Shown here: one piece after another, positions 44,152 to 51,801 of the stretch
Numbering within the stretch: position 1 is the first letter of the stretch
How the letters are laid out: every line of letters begins with the position of its first letter
Source: Nitratireductor mangrovi
GTDB lineage: Bacteria > Pseudomonadota > Alphaproteobacteria > Rhizobiales > Rhizobiaceae
Reading direction: 5' to 3'
NCBI RefSeq assembly: GCF_007922615.2
Contig: NZ_CP042301.2
Coordinates: forward strand, 1,736,001-1,800,000
Length of the DNA: 64,000 nucleotides
The notes under the pieces: model-generated
The model's database searches: none
Told to the model about the DNA's origin: nothing
What the model saw: the letters and a program-made list of their open reading frames with translations, nothing else
Made by a program: the position numbers and the translations under genes

Positions 44152-44570
44152 CCATGAACCGAATGGATCGCCCCGCCGCCGACGCCATCGTCCTCGGTCC
44201 CGGCGAGGGTCGCGGCTACGACATGCCGACCATGCGCGCCGTCTTCAAGGCCGACGGCGTTGAAAGCCGCGGCCGCTTCAGCGTCTCCGAATGGTGGGTC
44301 GCACCGCAAAGCACCGGCCCCGGAGCCCATAGCCATGCCGACAATGACGAGATCTTCTACGTCGTCGAGGGGACGGCCGCGATCCTTGTGGGGAACACCT
44401 GGATCAACGCAGAAAAAGGTTCCTTCGTGATGATCCCGGCCGGCACTGTGCACGATTTCGAAAACCGCACCGAATATCGCATGGGCCTGCTCAACATCTT
44501 CATCCCCGGAACCTTCGAGGAGAACATGCCGAAAATCCTCGCCTGGTACGAACAGAACGGCCGTGCCTGA
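44148..44570 (+). CDS. Cupin-domain protein
   Basis: A 140-residue single-domain cupin. The metal-binding motif 1 is visible as GAHSHADNDEIFYVVEG (two His and a Glu) and motif 2 as IPAGTVHDFENR with His. Proteins like this may be small dioxygenases, isomerases or ligand-binding proteins. It is translationally coupled to the VOC gene, and the pair may act on one small molecule. No further assignment is possible from sequence. Confidence 0.85.
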   Translation: MTMNRMDRPAADAIVLGPGEGRGYDMPTMRAVFKADGVESRGRFSVSEWWVAPQSTGPGAHSHADNDEIFYVVEGTAAILVGNTWINAEKGSFVMIPAGTVHDFENRTEYRMGLLNIFIPGTFEENMPKILAWYEQNGRA

Positions 44571-44726
44571 CGGCGACCGCCGTCCGCCGCTGTGCGCGGT
44601 ATCGATATCGCGCACTTCGGCTGACGTATTTTCGCACATCAGTTTGTCGAGCGTCGTGTTGCACGGCCTTGTCATTGGTCTAGATTGCCTCTCCAGGAAA
44701 TGTCGAACCGTTTCCGGGAGGATGAG

Positions 44727-45905
44727 ATGGACGCGATCGTCGACGCCGCGGCTGGCCAGTTCGAGCTCAACGAGGACCAGCGCGCGATCCGCGAAATGGC
44801 GCAGGGTTTCGCCGCCGACAAGGTTGCTCCGCACGCGCTCGAATGGGATCGCGACAAGTATTTCCCAGCCGACGTGATCCGCGAGACCGGTCCGCTGGGC
44901 TTCGGCGGCATCTATGTGCGCGACGACGTCGGCGGCTCCGCACTCGGCCGCCTCGACGCGGTGCTGATCTTTGAAGCGCTGGCCTATGCCTGCCCCGGCT
45001 TTTCCTCCTTCATCTCCATCCACAACATGGCCGCGTGGATGATCGACATGTTCGGCAATGACGAGCAGCGCCAGAAATACCTGCCGCGGCTGTGCTCCAT
45101 GGAACTGCTGGCCAGCTATTGCCTGACCGAACCGGGTTCGGGCTCGGATGCCGCCGCGCTGAAGACCCGCGCCGTGCGCAGCGGCGGCAATGGCAGCGAC
45201 TACGTGCTGAACGGCACCAAGCAGTTCATTTCGGGCGCCGGCGGCAACGATGTCTACGTCGTCATGGCGCGCACCGGCGAGGAGGACGGCCCCGCCGGCG
45301 TGTCGACATTCGTCGTCGAAAAGGACGCGCCCGGCCTCTCCTTCGGCAACAACGAAGCCAAGATGGGCTGGCACATGCAGGAGACCCGCCAGGTCGTCTT
45401 CGAGGACTGCAAGGTGCCGGCGGAAAACCTGCTCTCCGGCGAGGGTGCAGGTTTCAAGATCGCTATGGCTGGCCTCGACGGCGGCCGCCTGAATATCGGC
45501 GCCTGCTCGCTCGGCGGTGCGCAGTCGGCGCTCGACAAGGCGCTCGCCTATGCGGCCGAGCGCAAGGCTTTCGGCAAGGCGATCAATCAGTTCCAGGCCC
45601 TGCAGTTCAAGTTCGCCGACATGGAGACCGAGTTGAGCGCGGCCCGTCTGATGCTTTATGCCGCCGCCTCGAAGCTCGACCGCAAGGCCCACGACGCCTC
45701 CAAATGGTCGGCCATGGCCAAGCGCTTCGTCACCGACACCGGCTTCGACATCGCCAACGAGGCGCTGCAGATTCACGGCGGCTACGGTTACCTGCACGAA
45801 TACGGCGTCGAGAAGCTGGTCCGCGACCTGCGCGTCCACCAGATTCTGGAAGGCACCAACGAGATCATGCGCGTCATCATCGCCCGCCATCTGGTTGGGC
45901 GCTAG
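44727..45905 (+). CDS. Acyl-CoA dehydrogenase, isobutyryl-CoA dehydrogenase-like
   Basis: A 392-residue FAD-dependent acyl-CoA dehydrogenase. Motifs include YCLTEPGSGSDAAALKTRA and KQFISGAGGNDVYVVMART for FAD/substrate binding, and IHGGYGYLHEYGVEKLVRDLRVHQILEGTNEIMR at the C-terminus, partly the family signature. Its neighbour encodes 3-hydroxyisobutyrate dehydrogenase, so valine catabolism (isobutyryl-CoA to methacrylyl-CoA) is the best reading. The ATG at 44727 is chosen because GGGAGGA lies just upstream; earlier in-frame starts lack one. Confidence 0.88.
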   Translation: MDAIVDAAAGQFELNEDQRAIREMAQGFAADKVAPHALEWDRDKYFPADVIRETGPLGFGGIYVRDDVGGSALGRLDAVLIFEALAYACPGFSSFISIHNMAAWMIDMFGNDEQRQKYLPRLCSMELLASYCLTEPGSGSDAAALKTRAVRSGGNGSDYVLNGTKQFISGAGGNDVYVVMARTGEEDGPAGVSTFVVEKDAPGLSFGNNEAKMGWHMQETRQVVFEDCKVPAENLLSGEGAGFKIAMAGLDGGRLNIGACSLGGAQSALDKALAYAAERKAFGKAINQFQALQFKFADMETELSAARLMLYAAASKLDRKAHDASKWSAMAKRFVTDTGFDIANEALQIHGGYGYLHEYGVEKLVRDLRVHQILEGTNEIMRVIIARHLVGR

Positions 45906-45981
45906 ATATCTCGCCCTGCCAACCTATGGTGGGCCGCCGATCGAGCGCCGACTGCCTTTCTTTCGCGGAGGAGACCCTCAA

Positions 45982-46866
45982 ATGACCACCATCGCCTTCA
46001 TCGGCCTCGGCAATATGGGCAATCCCATGGCCGCCAATCTGGTCAAGGCCGGCCATCAGGTTCAGGGTTACGACCTCGTCACCGACAACCTCACCACCGC
46101 CAAGGAAAACGGCGTCACGATCATGGCCAATGCGGCCGCGGCCGTGAAAGGCGCCGACGTGGTGGTCACCATGCTGCCCGCCGGCAAGCATGTCATTTCG
46201 GTTTACGGGGATGTCGTCGCCAAGGCCGCCAAGGGTACGCTCTTCATTGATTCCTCCACCATCGACGTCGATTCAGCGCGCAAGGCGCACGCCATCGCGG
46301 CCGAACACGGCATGCTGTCGATCGACGCGCCAGTGTCCGGCGGCACCGCCGGCGCGGCCGCCGGATCGCTCACCTTCATGGCGGGCGGCTCGGACAAGGC
46401 CTTTGCCAGGGCCGAACCGATCCTGGAGCCGATGGCCGGCCGCGTCGTCCATTGCGGCGGCGACGGCGCCGGCCAGGCGGCCAAGATCTGCAACAACATG
46501 ATCCTCGGCATTTCGATGATCGGCGTGTCGGAGGCCTTCGTCCTGGCCGAAAAACTCGGCCTTTCGCATCAGGCACTGTTCGATGTCGCCTCCACCTCGT
46601 CCGGCCAGTGCTGGTCGATCACCTCCTATTGCCCGGTTCCCGGCCCGGTACCGGCTTCGCCGGCCAACAAGGAGTACAAACCCGGCTTCGCGGCAGCGTT
46701 GATGCTCAAGGACCTGCGGCTTGCGCAGGAAGCGGCGGCATCGGCGGGCGCCGTCACGCCGATGGGGGCGGAAGCCGCGCAGCTCTACGCGCTGTTCAAC
46801 GCCCGCGGCCATGGCGGCGACGATTTCTCCGGCATCATCAACTTCCTGCGCGGCGACAAGGGCTGA
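45982..46866 (+). CDS. mmsB: 3-hydroxyisobutyrate dehydrogenase
   Basis: A 294-residue NAD-dependent beta-hydroxyacid dehydrogenase. The Rossmann motif IAFIGLGNMGNPMAANLVKAG opens the protein, the substrate motif DAPVSGGTAGAAAGSLTFM follows, and the catalytic lysine is in GQAAKICNNM. GGAGGAGA precedes the ATG at 45982. It is 76 bases downstream of the acyl-CoA dehydrogenase and acts further along valine degradation (to methylmalonate semialdehyde). The family also includes YihU, the sulfolactaldehyde reductase, but context and the SSGQCWS segment favour mmsB. Confidence 0.9.
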   Translation: MTTIAFIGLGNMGNPMAANLVKAGHQVQGYDLVTDNLTTAKENGVTIMANAAAAVKGADVVVTMLPAGKHVISVYGDVVAKAAKGTLFIDSSTIDVDSARKAHAIAAEHGMLSIDAPVSGGTAGAAAGSLTFMAGGSDKAFARAEPILEPMAGRVVHCGGDGAGQAAKICNNMILGISMIGVSEAFVLAEKLGLSHQALFDVASTSSGQCWSITSYCPVPGPVPASPANKEYKPGFAAALMLKDLRLAQEAAASAGAVTPMGAEAAQLYALFNARGHGGDDFSGIINFLRGDKG

Positions 46867-47073
46867 CAAAATTTTTCCGCCGCTTAACCTGAAAAACCGT
46901 CGAATTTACCATCGCTTAAGCGCTCGCTAACCGCGCGGTAACGATGTGCCGCTAGAACGGACAACGAGGCGGTTGCGCAAGGGCCGCCCCCCGCTCCGGA
47001 TCAGGTCTTGCGTACCGGAGCCGTACGTTTCGCGAGCGTTCGAGTTGACGCGAAATGCCTGCGTAGTTGAAGC

Positions 47074-47110
47074 AAAACCGCGCTCTTCCCGCCCGGAAGA
47101 ACGCGGTTTT
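47074..47110. terminator. Bidirectional terminator between mmsB and the aminotransferase gene
   Basis: A long inverted repeat: AAAACCGCG-CTCTTCC pairs with GGAAGA-ACGCGGTTTT around a CGCC loop. It has an A-run on the left and a T-run on the right, so it can end transcripts from both directions. It lies between convergent genes. Confidence 0.85.
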
Positions 47111-47160
47111 CGCATTTGGCAGCGACTTTACATCGGCCGGATGCGATGACCCGCCAGACC

Positions 47161-48540
47161 CTAACCGTGGCGTAGCTCTGTTCGCGCCAGGTCGAGCGCC
47201 CTGGCAATCCTCTCGCAAGCCATGTCGATCGTCGCCTTCGTCCAGATCAAGGGCGGCGACAGGATCATCGTGTCGTTGACCGCGCGCATCATCACGCCGG
47301 TGGCGATCGCATGATCCCGCACGCATGACGCCGCCCGGCCGACAGGATCGAAGCGCTTTTTCGCCGCCTTGTCCTTGACGATCTCGATCGCCGCCAGGAG
47401 CCCGAAGCTGCGCACCTCGCCGACGAGATCGTGGTCGCCAAGCCGCTCCTTCAGCGCCTTGCCGAGATAAGGCCCGGTCTCGCTCCGCACCCGCTCGATC
47501 AAGCCCTCCCGCTCGATGATCTCGAGGTTTTTCAGTGCCACCGCACAGGCCACGGGATGGCCGGAATAGGTGTAGCCGTGGAAGAATTCACCGCCCTTCT
47601 CGACGAGAGTGCCGGCGATGCGGTCGCCGACCAGCAGCGCCGACAAGGGCTGGTACCCCGAGGTCAGCGCCTTGGCGGTTGTGATCGTGTCGGGCTCGAT
47701 GCCCATCGACTGCGCGGCAAACCATTCGCCGGTGCGGCCATAGCCGGTAATCACCTCGTCGAGCATCAGAAGCACGTCGTGCTTGCGGCAGATGCGCTGG
47801 ACTTCCGGCCAATAGCTTGCCGGCGGGATTTTGACGCCACCCGCCCCCATCACGGGCTCGCCGATGAAGGCGGCGACGTTTTCAGGGCCGGCTTCCAGGA
47901 TCGCCTCTTCCACCGCGCGCGCGGCGCGCAGGCCAAATGCCTCGTCGCTCTCGCCGTCTTCCGCCAGTTCGTAGGCATAGGGCGGCATCACGTGCGTGAT
48001 GTTGGGCACGGCGCCATGCAACTGCCCGTGCATGGCCGCCATGCCGCCCAGCGACGTGCCGGCGATGGTGGAGCCGTGATAGGCCCAGTTGCGCGAGATG
48101 ATGTGGTTCTTTTCCGGCTTGCCCTCAAGCGCCCAGTAGTGGCGCACGAGGCGCACTGCGGTGTCGTTGGCCTCCGAACCCGACGAGCCGTAAAAGACCT
48201 GGCTCAGGCCGGAAGGCGCGATCTCGGCCAGCTTCCTGGCCAGAAGCACCGGGGTCGGCGTCGAGCAGCGGAAGAAGGAATTGTAATAGGGCAGTTCCTT
48301 CATCTGCGTGTAGGCGGCATCGGCCAGTTCGTCGCGGCCGTAGCCGACATTGACGCACCAGAGCCCGGCCATGCCGTCGAGGATCTCGTTGCCCTCCGTG
48401 TCATAGATGAACGGCCCGTCGGCACGCGTTATGATGCGGCTGCCAGCGGCGCGCAGATCCTTGTGATCGGTGAAAGGGTGTAGATGGTGTGCTGCGTCCG
48501 CCTCGCGGAGCTGCGCCAGTGAATAGTTTTGGTAGGTCAT
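47161..48540 (-). CDS. Class III aminotransferase (omega-amino acid:pyruvate type)
   Basis: A 459-residue PLP enzyme of the acetylornithine/omega-aminotransferase class. Visible are YGSSGSEANDTAVRLVRHYW, the PLP phosphate-binding NWAYHGSTIAG, the Asp of LMLDEVITGYGRTG, and the Schiff-base lysine in TTAKALTSGYQPLSA. Family members use putrescine, beta-alanine, GABA or taurine with pyruvate. Given the sulfonate theme a taurine:pyruvate aminotransferase is conceivable, but no partner gene (for example xsc) is nearby, so the substrate stays open. It is divergent from the MttB-like operon across about 380 bases. Confidence 0.88.
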   Translation of the reverse strand: MTYQNYSLAQLREADAAHHLHPFTDHKDLRAAGSRIITRADGPFIYDTEGNEILDGMAGLWCVNVGYGRDELADAAYTQMKELPYYNSFFRCSTPTPVLLARKLAEIAPSGLSQVFYGSSGSEANDTAVRLVRHYWALEGKPEKNHIISRNWAYHGSTIAGTSLGGMAAMHGQLHGAVPNITHVMPPYAYELAEDGESDEAFGLRAARAVEEAILEAGPENVAAFIGEPVMGAGGVKIPPASYWPEVQRICRKHDVLLMLDEVITGYGRTGEWFAAQSMGIEPDTITTAKALTSGYQPLSALLVGDRIAGTLVEKGGEFFHGYTYSGHPVACAVALKNLEIIEREGLIERVRSETGPYLGKALKERLGDHDLVGEVRSFGLLAAIEIVKDKAAKKRFDPVGRAASCVRDHAIATGVMMRAVNDTMILSPPLIWTKATIDMACERIARALDLARTELRHG

Positions 48541-48924
48541 GGGTTTGTTGTCCTTGCTTGAATCGATCCGGCAACTGCCGGGGCTAATTCAGGCACGAAC
48601 GGGCGGCGAGTAGCCGATGCGTGCGCACAGCCTCAGCAACTCCGTGTGACGCGTACGCGGCGACGGCGTCGAGGCGGCAAAACGCATCAGGGTCTGAAGC
48701 TTGCGCATGCAGGGAGATTAGCCGAGCCGTTCGCGCGGTTTCAAGCTCGCAAAGGTGGGCCCCGGGGGCGCTAATACCTCCAATGTCGCATTTCTGACAG
48801 GCGCCTCGCGCGCCAATGTCGCATTGCTCGCGCTTGTGGTCGCCGCTTCCCCTATCCGGCTTTTGCCGATGCGCCAATATGGACCGATAGCCCGAAAACC
48901 ATTCACGGGAGCGCCACGGGACCC
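48541..48924 (+). other. Divergent intergenic region with a 13-bp direct repeat
   Basis: About 385 bases without a supported gene. It must hold the promoters of the aminotransferase gene (left) and the MttB-like operon (right). CCAATGTCGCATT occurs twice, at 48780-48792 and 48813-48825, 33 bases apart, about three helical turns. The first copy is followed by TCTGACA, giving a partial TGTC/GACA dyad. This looks like a regulator site. Confidence 0.5.
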
Positions 48925-50496
48925 ATGGACATGACGACGTCGAGCCCCTCGCCCACGGCCGATCGCGGTCGCCGCGGTGGTCGCGCCGGCAAGCGCGCTG
49001 CAGGTTCGGACGCTTTCGAGCAGAAGCCATTCCGCCAGCTAATCATCCCTTTCGAACCGACACGCGGCGTTTCCGAGGACGAACTGGAAGCAATCCACCT
49101 GGCCTCGCTGCGCGTGCTCAAGGAGATCGGCATCGACGTCCTGCATGACGACGCCCGTGCCATCATGAAGAAGGCCGGTGCCGATGTGCGACCCGGCGAC
49201 GACCGCGTGCGTTTCGACGCCGACATGATCCTGGAATGGATGGGCCACTGCCCGTCCGAATTCACGCTTCACGCCCGAAATCCCGAGCACAATGTCCGCT
49301 TCGGCGGCAACAACATCATCTTTTCGCTGATGGCCTCGGCGCCCAACTGCGCCGACAATGACAGCGGCCGCCGGCCCGGCAACCAGCTCGACTACCGCAA
49401 CCTTCTGAAACTCGGGCAGCAGCACAACATCATTCAATGCACGGGCGGCTATCCGGTCGAGCCGATCGACATCCACCCTTCGATCAGGCACCTGGAATGC
49501 ATTCGCGACCTCGCCACCCTCACCGACAAGGCCTTCCACATCTATTCGCTCGGCAAGGAGCGCAATGTCGACGGCATCGAGATCGCCCGCATCGCCCGCG
49601 GCGTCTCGCGCGAGCAACTGGCAGACGAGCCCTCATCCTTCACCATCATCAACACCAACTCGCCGCTCAAGCTCGACATCCCGATGATGGAGGGCATCAT
49701 CCAGATGTCGGGCGCCGGGCAAGCCGTCGTCGTGACACCCTTCACGCTCGCCGGCGCGATGGCGCCGGTGACGGTCGCCGGCGCACTGGTCGAACAGAAC
49801 GCCGAGGCGTTGGCCGCGCTCGCCTTCACGCAGATGGTGAGAAAAGGTGCGCCGGTCGGCTATGGCGGCTTCACCTCCAATGTCGACATGAAGTCGGGCG
49901 CGCCGGCCTTCGGCACGCCCGAATACATGAAGGCACAGCTTGTCGGCGGCCAGCTCGCGCGGCGCTACAATATCCCCTATCGCACCTCCAATGTCTGCGC
50001 GGCCAACACCGTCGACGCGCAGGCCGCCTATGAGAGCGTCTTTTCGCTGTGGGGCGCGATCCAGGGAGGCGGCAACCTCCTGATGCACGGCGCCGGCTGG
50101 CTCGAGGGCGGGCTGCAATGCTCCTACGAAAAGCTGATCCTCGACATCGAACTGCTGCAGATGGTGGCCGAGTTCATGACGCCGCTCGAAGTGACCGAGG
50201 ACGCGCTTGCCGTGGACGCCATTCGCGCCGTCGGTCCCGGTGGCCACTTCTTCGGCACCGAACATACGCAATCGCGCTACAAGACCGCCTTCCATCAGCC
50301 GATGATTTCCGACTGGCGCAACTACGAGAACTGGCAGCTGGCCGGCAGCCCGACAGCGATCGACCGCGCCAACACGCTTTGGAAGGAGCGGCTTGCCGCC
50401 TATCAGAAGCCGCCTATGGACCCCGCGATCGAGGAGGAACTCAACGATTTCGTCGAGCGTCGCATCGCCGAAGGCGGCGCCCCGACGGACTTTTGA
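48925..50496 (+). CDS. Trimethylamine methyltransferase family protein, non-pyrrolysine (MttB/MtgB-like)
   Basis: A 523-residue member of the MttB superfamily. True MttB has a pyrrolysine at an in-frame TAG; here the frame is uninterrupted, so this is a non-pyrrolysine member, the group that includes glycine betaine methyltransferase MtgB. The barrel segments AQAAYESVFSLWGAIQGGGNLLMHGAGWLEGGL and VGPGGHFFGTEHTQSRYKTAF are family-typical. The N-terminus has a basic, disordered stretch (RGRRGGRAGKRA). It heads a three-gene run with an M24 hydrolase and a DMGDH-like flavoprotein, so it may demethylate a quaternary amine or a related osmolyte to a corrinoid or folate carrier. No corrinoid protein gene is visible here. 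Confidence 0.82.
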   Translation: MDMTTSSPSPTADRGRRGGRAGKRAAGSDAFEQKPFRQLIIPFEPTRGVSEDELEAIHLASLRVLKEIGIDVLHDDARAIMKKAGADVRPGDDRVRFDADMILEWMGHCPSEFTLHARNPEHNVRFGGNNIIFSLMASAPNCADNDSGRRPGNQLDYRNLLKLGQQHNIIQCTGGYPVEPIDIHPSIRHLECIRDLATLTDKAFHIYSLGKERNVDGIEIARIARGVSREQLADEPSSFTIINTNSPLKLDIPMMEGIIQMSGAGQAVVVTPFTLAGAMAPVTVAGALVEQNAEALAALAFTQMVRKGAPVGYGGFTSNVDMKSGAPAFGTPEYMKAQLVGGQLARRYNIPYRTSNVCAANTVDAQAAYESVFSLWGAIQGGGNLLMHGAGWLEGGLQCSYEKLILDIELLQMVAEFMTPLEVTEDALAVDAIRAVGPGGHFFGTEHTQSRYKTAFHQPMISDWRNYENWQLAGSPTAIDRANTLWKERLAAYQKPPMDPAIEEELNDFVERRIAEGGAPTDF

Positions 50497-50505
50497 GAGC
50501 AAGCC

Positions 50506-51771
50506 ATGACCACGCTCGACTGGCATGCCGGGCGCAGCGACCTGGCCGCGATCGCGACGCTGGACCGGGCACCGCAGGACGGTGGCATCGACCTCGTCGC
50601 CGTGCGCGCCTACCGGCTGGGTCGCGTTCGCGCCGAAATGGCGAAGCGCGACATTGCCGCCCTCATCCTGTCGGACCCCGTCAACATCCGATACGCCACC
50701 GGCACGCGCAACATGCAGGTCTTTTCGGCGCGCAACACGCCGTCGCGCTATCTGCTCGTGACCGCCGATCGCACCATCCTCTATGAATTCACCGGCTGCA
50801 TGCATCTGGCCGACGGCTATGAGATGGTCGACGAGGTGCGCCCTGCACTGACCGCCAGCTTCGTCGCCGCCGGCCCGCGCATTGCCGCGCGCGAGCGTGC
50901 CTGGGCAAGGGAGATAGCCCTGACGCTCAAGGAACTGGTCGGCTCGAGGTCAACGGTCGGGCTCGAACGAATGAACGCCGGCGCGGCGCTGGCGCTGAAG
51001 GAGCACGGCGTGTGCATCGTCGACGCTCAGGAACCGGTCGAGATGGCGCGCGCCGTCAAGTCTGCCGAGGAGATGAAATGCGTACGCGCGTCACTCCGTG
51101 CCACTGAAGTCGCGGTCGGCCGCATGCGCGGGGCGATCCGCCCCGGCCTGACGGAGAACCAGCTCTGGTCGGTCATGCATCAGGCGGTCATCGCCCAGGA
51201 TGGCGACTATTGCGAGACCCGCCTGCTCTCCTCCGGCGAGCGGACTAATCCGTGGTTCCAGGAATCTGGCCCGCGCATCATCGGCGACAACGAGCTGATC
51301 GCGCTCGATACCGACGTCGTCGGCTGCCACGGCTACTATTCCGACTTCTCGCGAACGTTCCATTCCGGACCAGGCCGGCCGAGCGCGGCGCAACGCGAAC
51401 TCTACCGGACCGCGCGCGAGCAGGTCGAGCACAACATGGCGATCCTCCGGCCCGGCCTGACCTTCCGCGATTACGCTGAAAAAGCCTGGGACATCCCGGA
51501 AAAATACCATGCCAACCGCTACTACCTGTCGGCGCATGGCTGCGGGATGACGGGTGAATATCCCTATCTCTACCACAGGGCGGACTTCCCGGCCGCCGGC
51601 TATGATGGCGTCATCGAGCCGGGCATGACGTTGTGCGTGGAAAGCTACATCGGCGAGGAAGGCGGCAGCGAAGGCGTCAAGCTGGAACAGCAGATCCTCG
51701 TCACCGAAACCGGCATCGAGCTCCTTTCCGAATTTCCCTTCGAAGATGCGCTGCTCGCAGGCAACGCATGA
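50506..51771 (+). CDS. M24 metallopeptidase-fold protein, DddP paralogue without the catalytic Asp
   Basis: A 421-residue creatinase/prolidase-fold protein. Metal ligands are all present: Asp268 and Asp270 (LDTD), Asp280 (YSDFSR), His344 (SAHGCGM), Glu379 (CVES) and Glu394 (KLEQQ). It resembles the DddP DMSP lyase over its whole length (PVNIRYATGTRNMQ; CETRLLSSGERTNPWFQESGPR), but the catalytic aspartate after the HG motif is Gly350 (MTGEYP). Thus it is probably not a DMSP lyase. It starts 9 bases after the MttB-like stop and precedes the DMGDH-like gene, so it may hydrolyse a C-N or similar bond in an osmolyte pathway. Confidence 0.8.
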   Translation: MTTLDWHAGRSDLAAIATLDRAPQDGGIDLVAVRAYRLGRVRAEMAKRDIAALILSDPVNIRYATGTRNMQVFSARNTPSRYLLVTADRTILYEFTGCMHLADGYEMVDEVRPALTASFVAAGPRIAARERAWAREIALTLKELVGSRSTVGLERMNAGAALALKEHGVCIVDAQEPVEMARAVKSAEEMKCVRASLRATEVAVGRMRGAIRPGLTENQLWSVMHQAVIAQDGDYCETRLLSSGERTNPWFQESGPRIIGDNELIALDTDVVGCHGYYSDFSRTFHSGPGRPSAAQRELYRTAREQVEHNMAILRPGLTFRDYAEKAWDIPEKYHANRYYLSAHGCGMTGEYPYLYHRADFPAAGYDGVIEPGMTLCVESYIGEEGGSEGVKLEQQILVTETGIELLSEFPFEDALLAGNA

Positions 51772-51801
51772 TTCAGATCTGACAGAAACGGGTACAAGCG
51801 C

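Noticed and set aside
45982..46866. YihU-type sulfolactaldehyde reductase
   Set aside because: It belongs to the same family, but the adjacent isobutyryl-CoA dehydrogenase-like gene makes 3-hydroxyisobutyrate dehydrogenase more likely, and no shared operator precedes it.
47161..48540. Taurine:pyruvate aminotransferase as part of the sulfonate theme
   Set aside because: The class III family is broad and no xsc, tau or ald gene is nearby.
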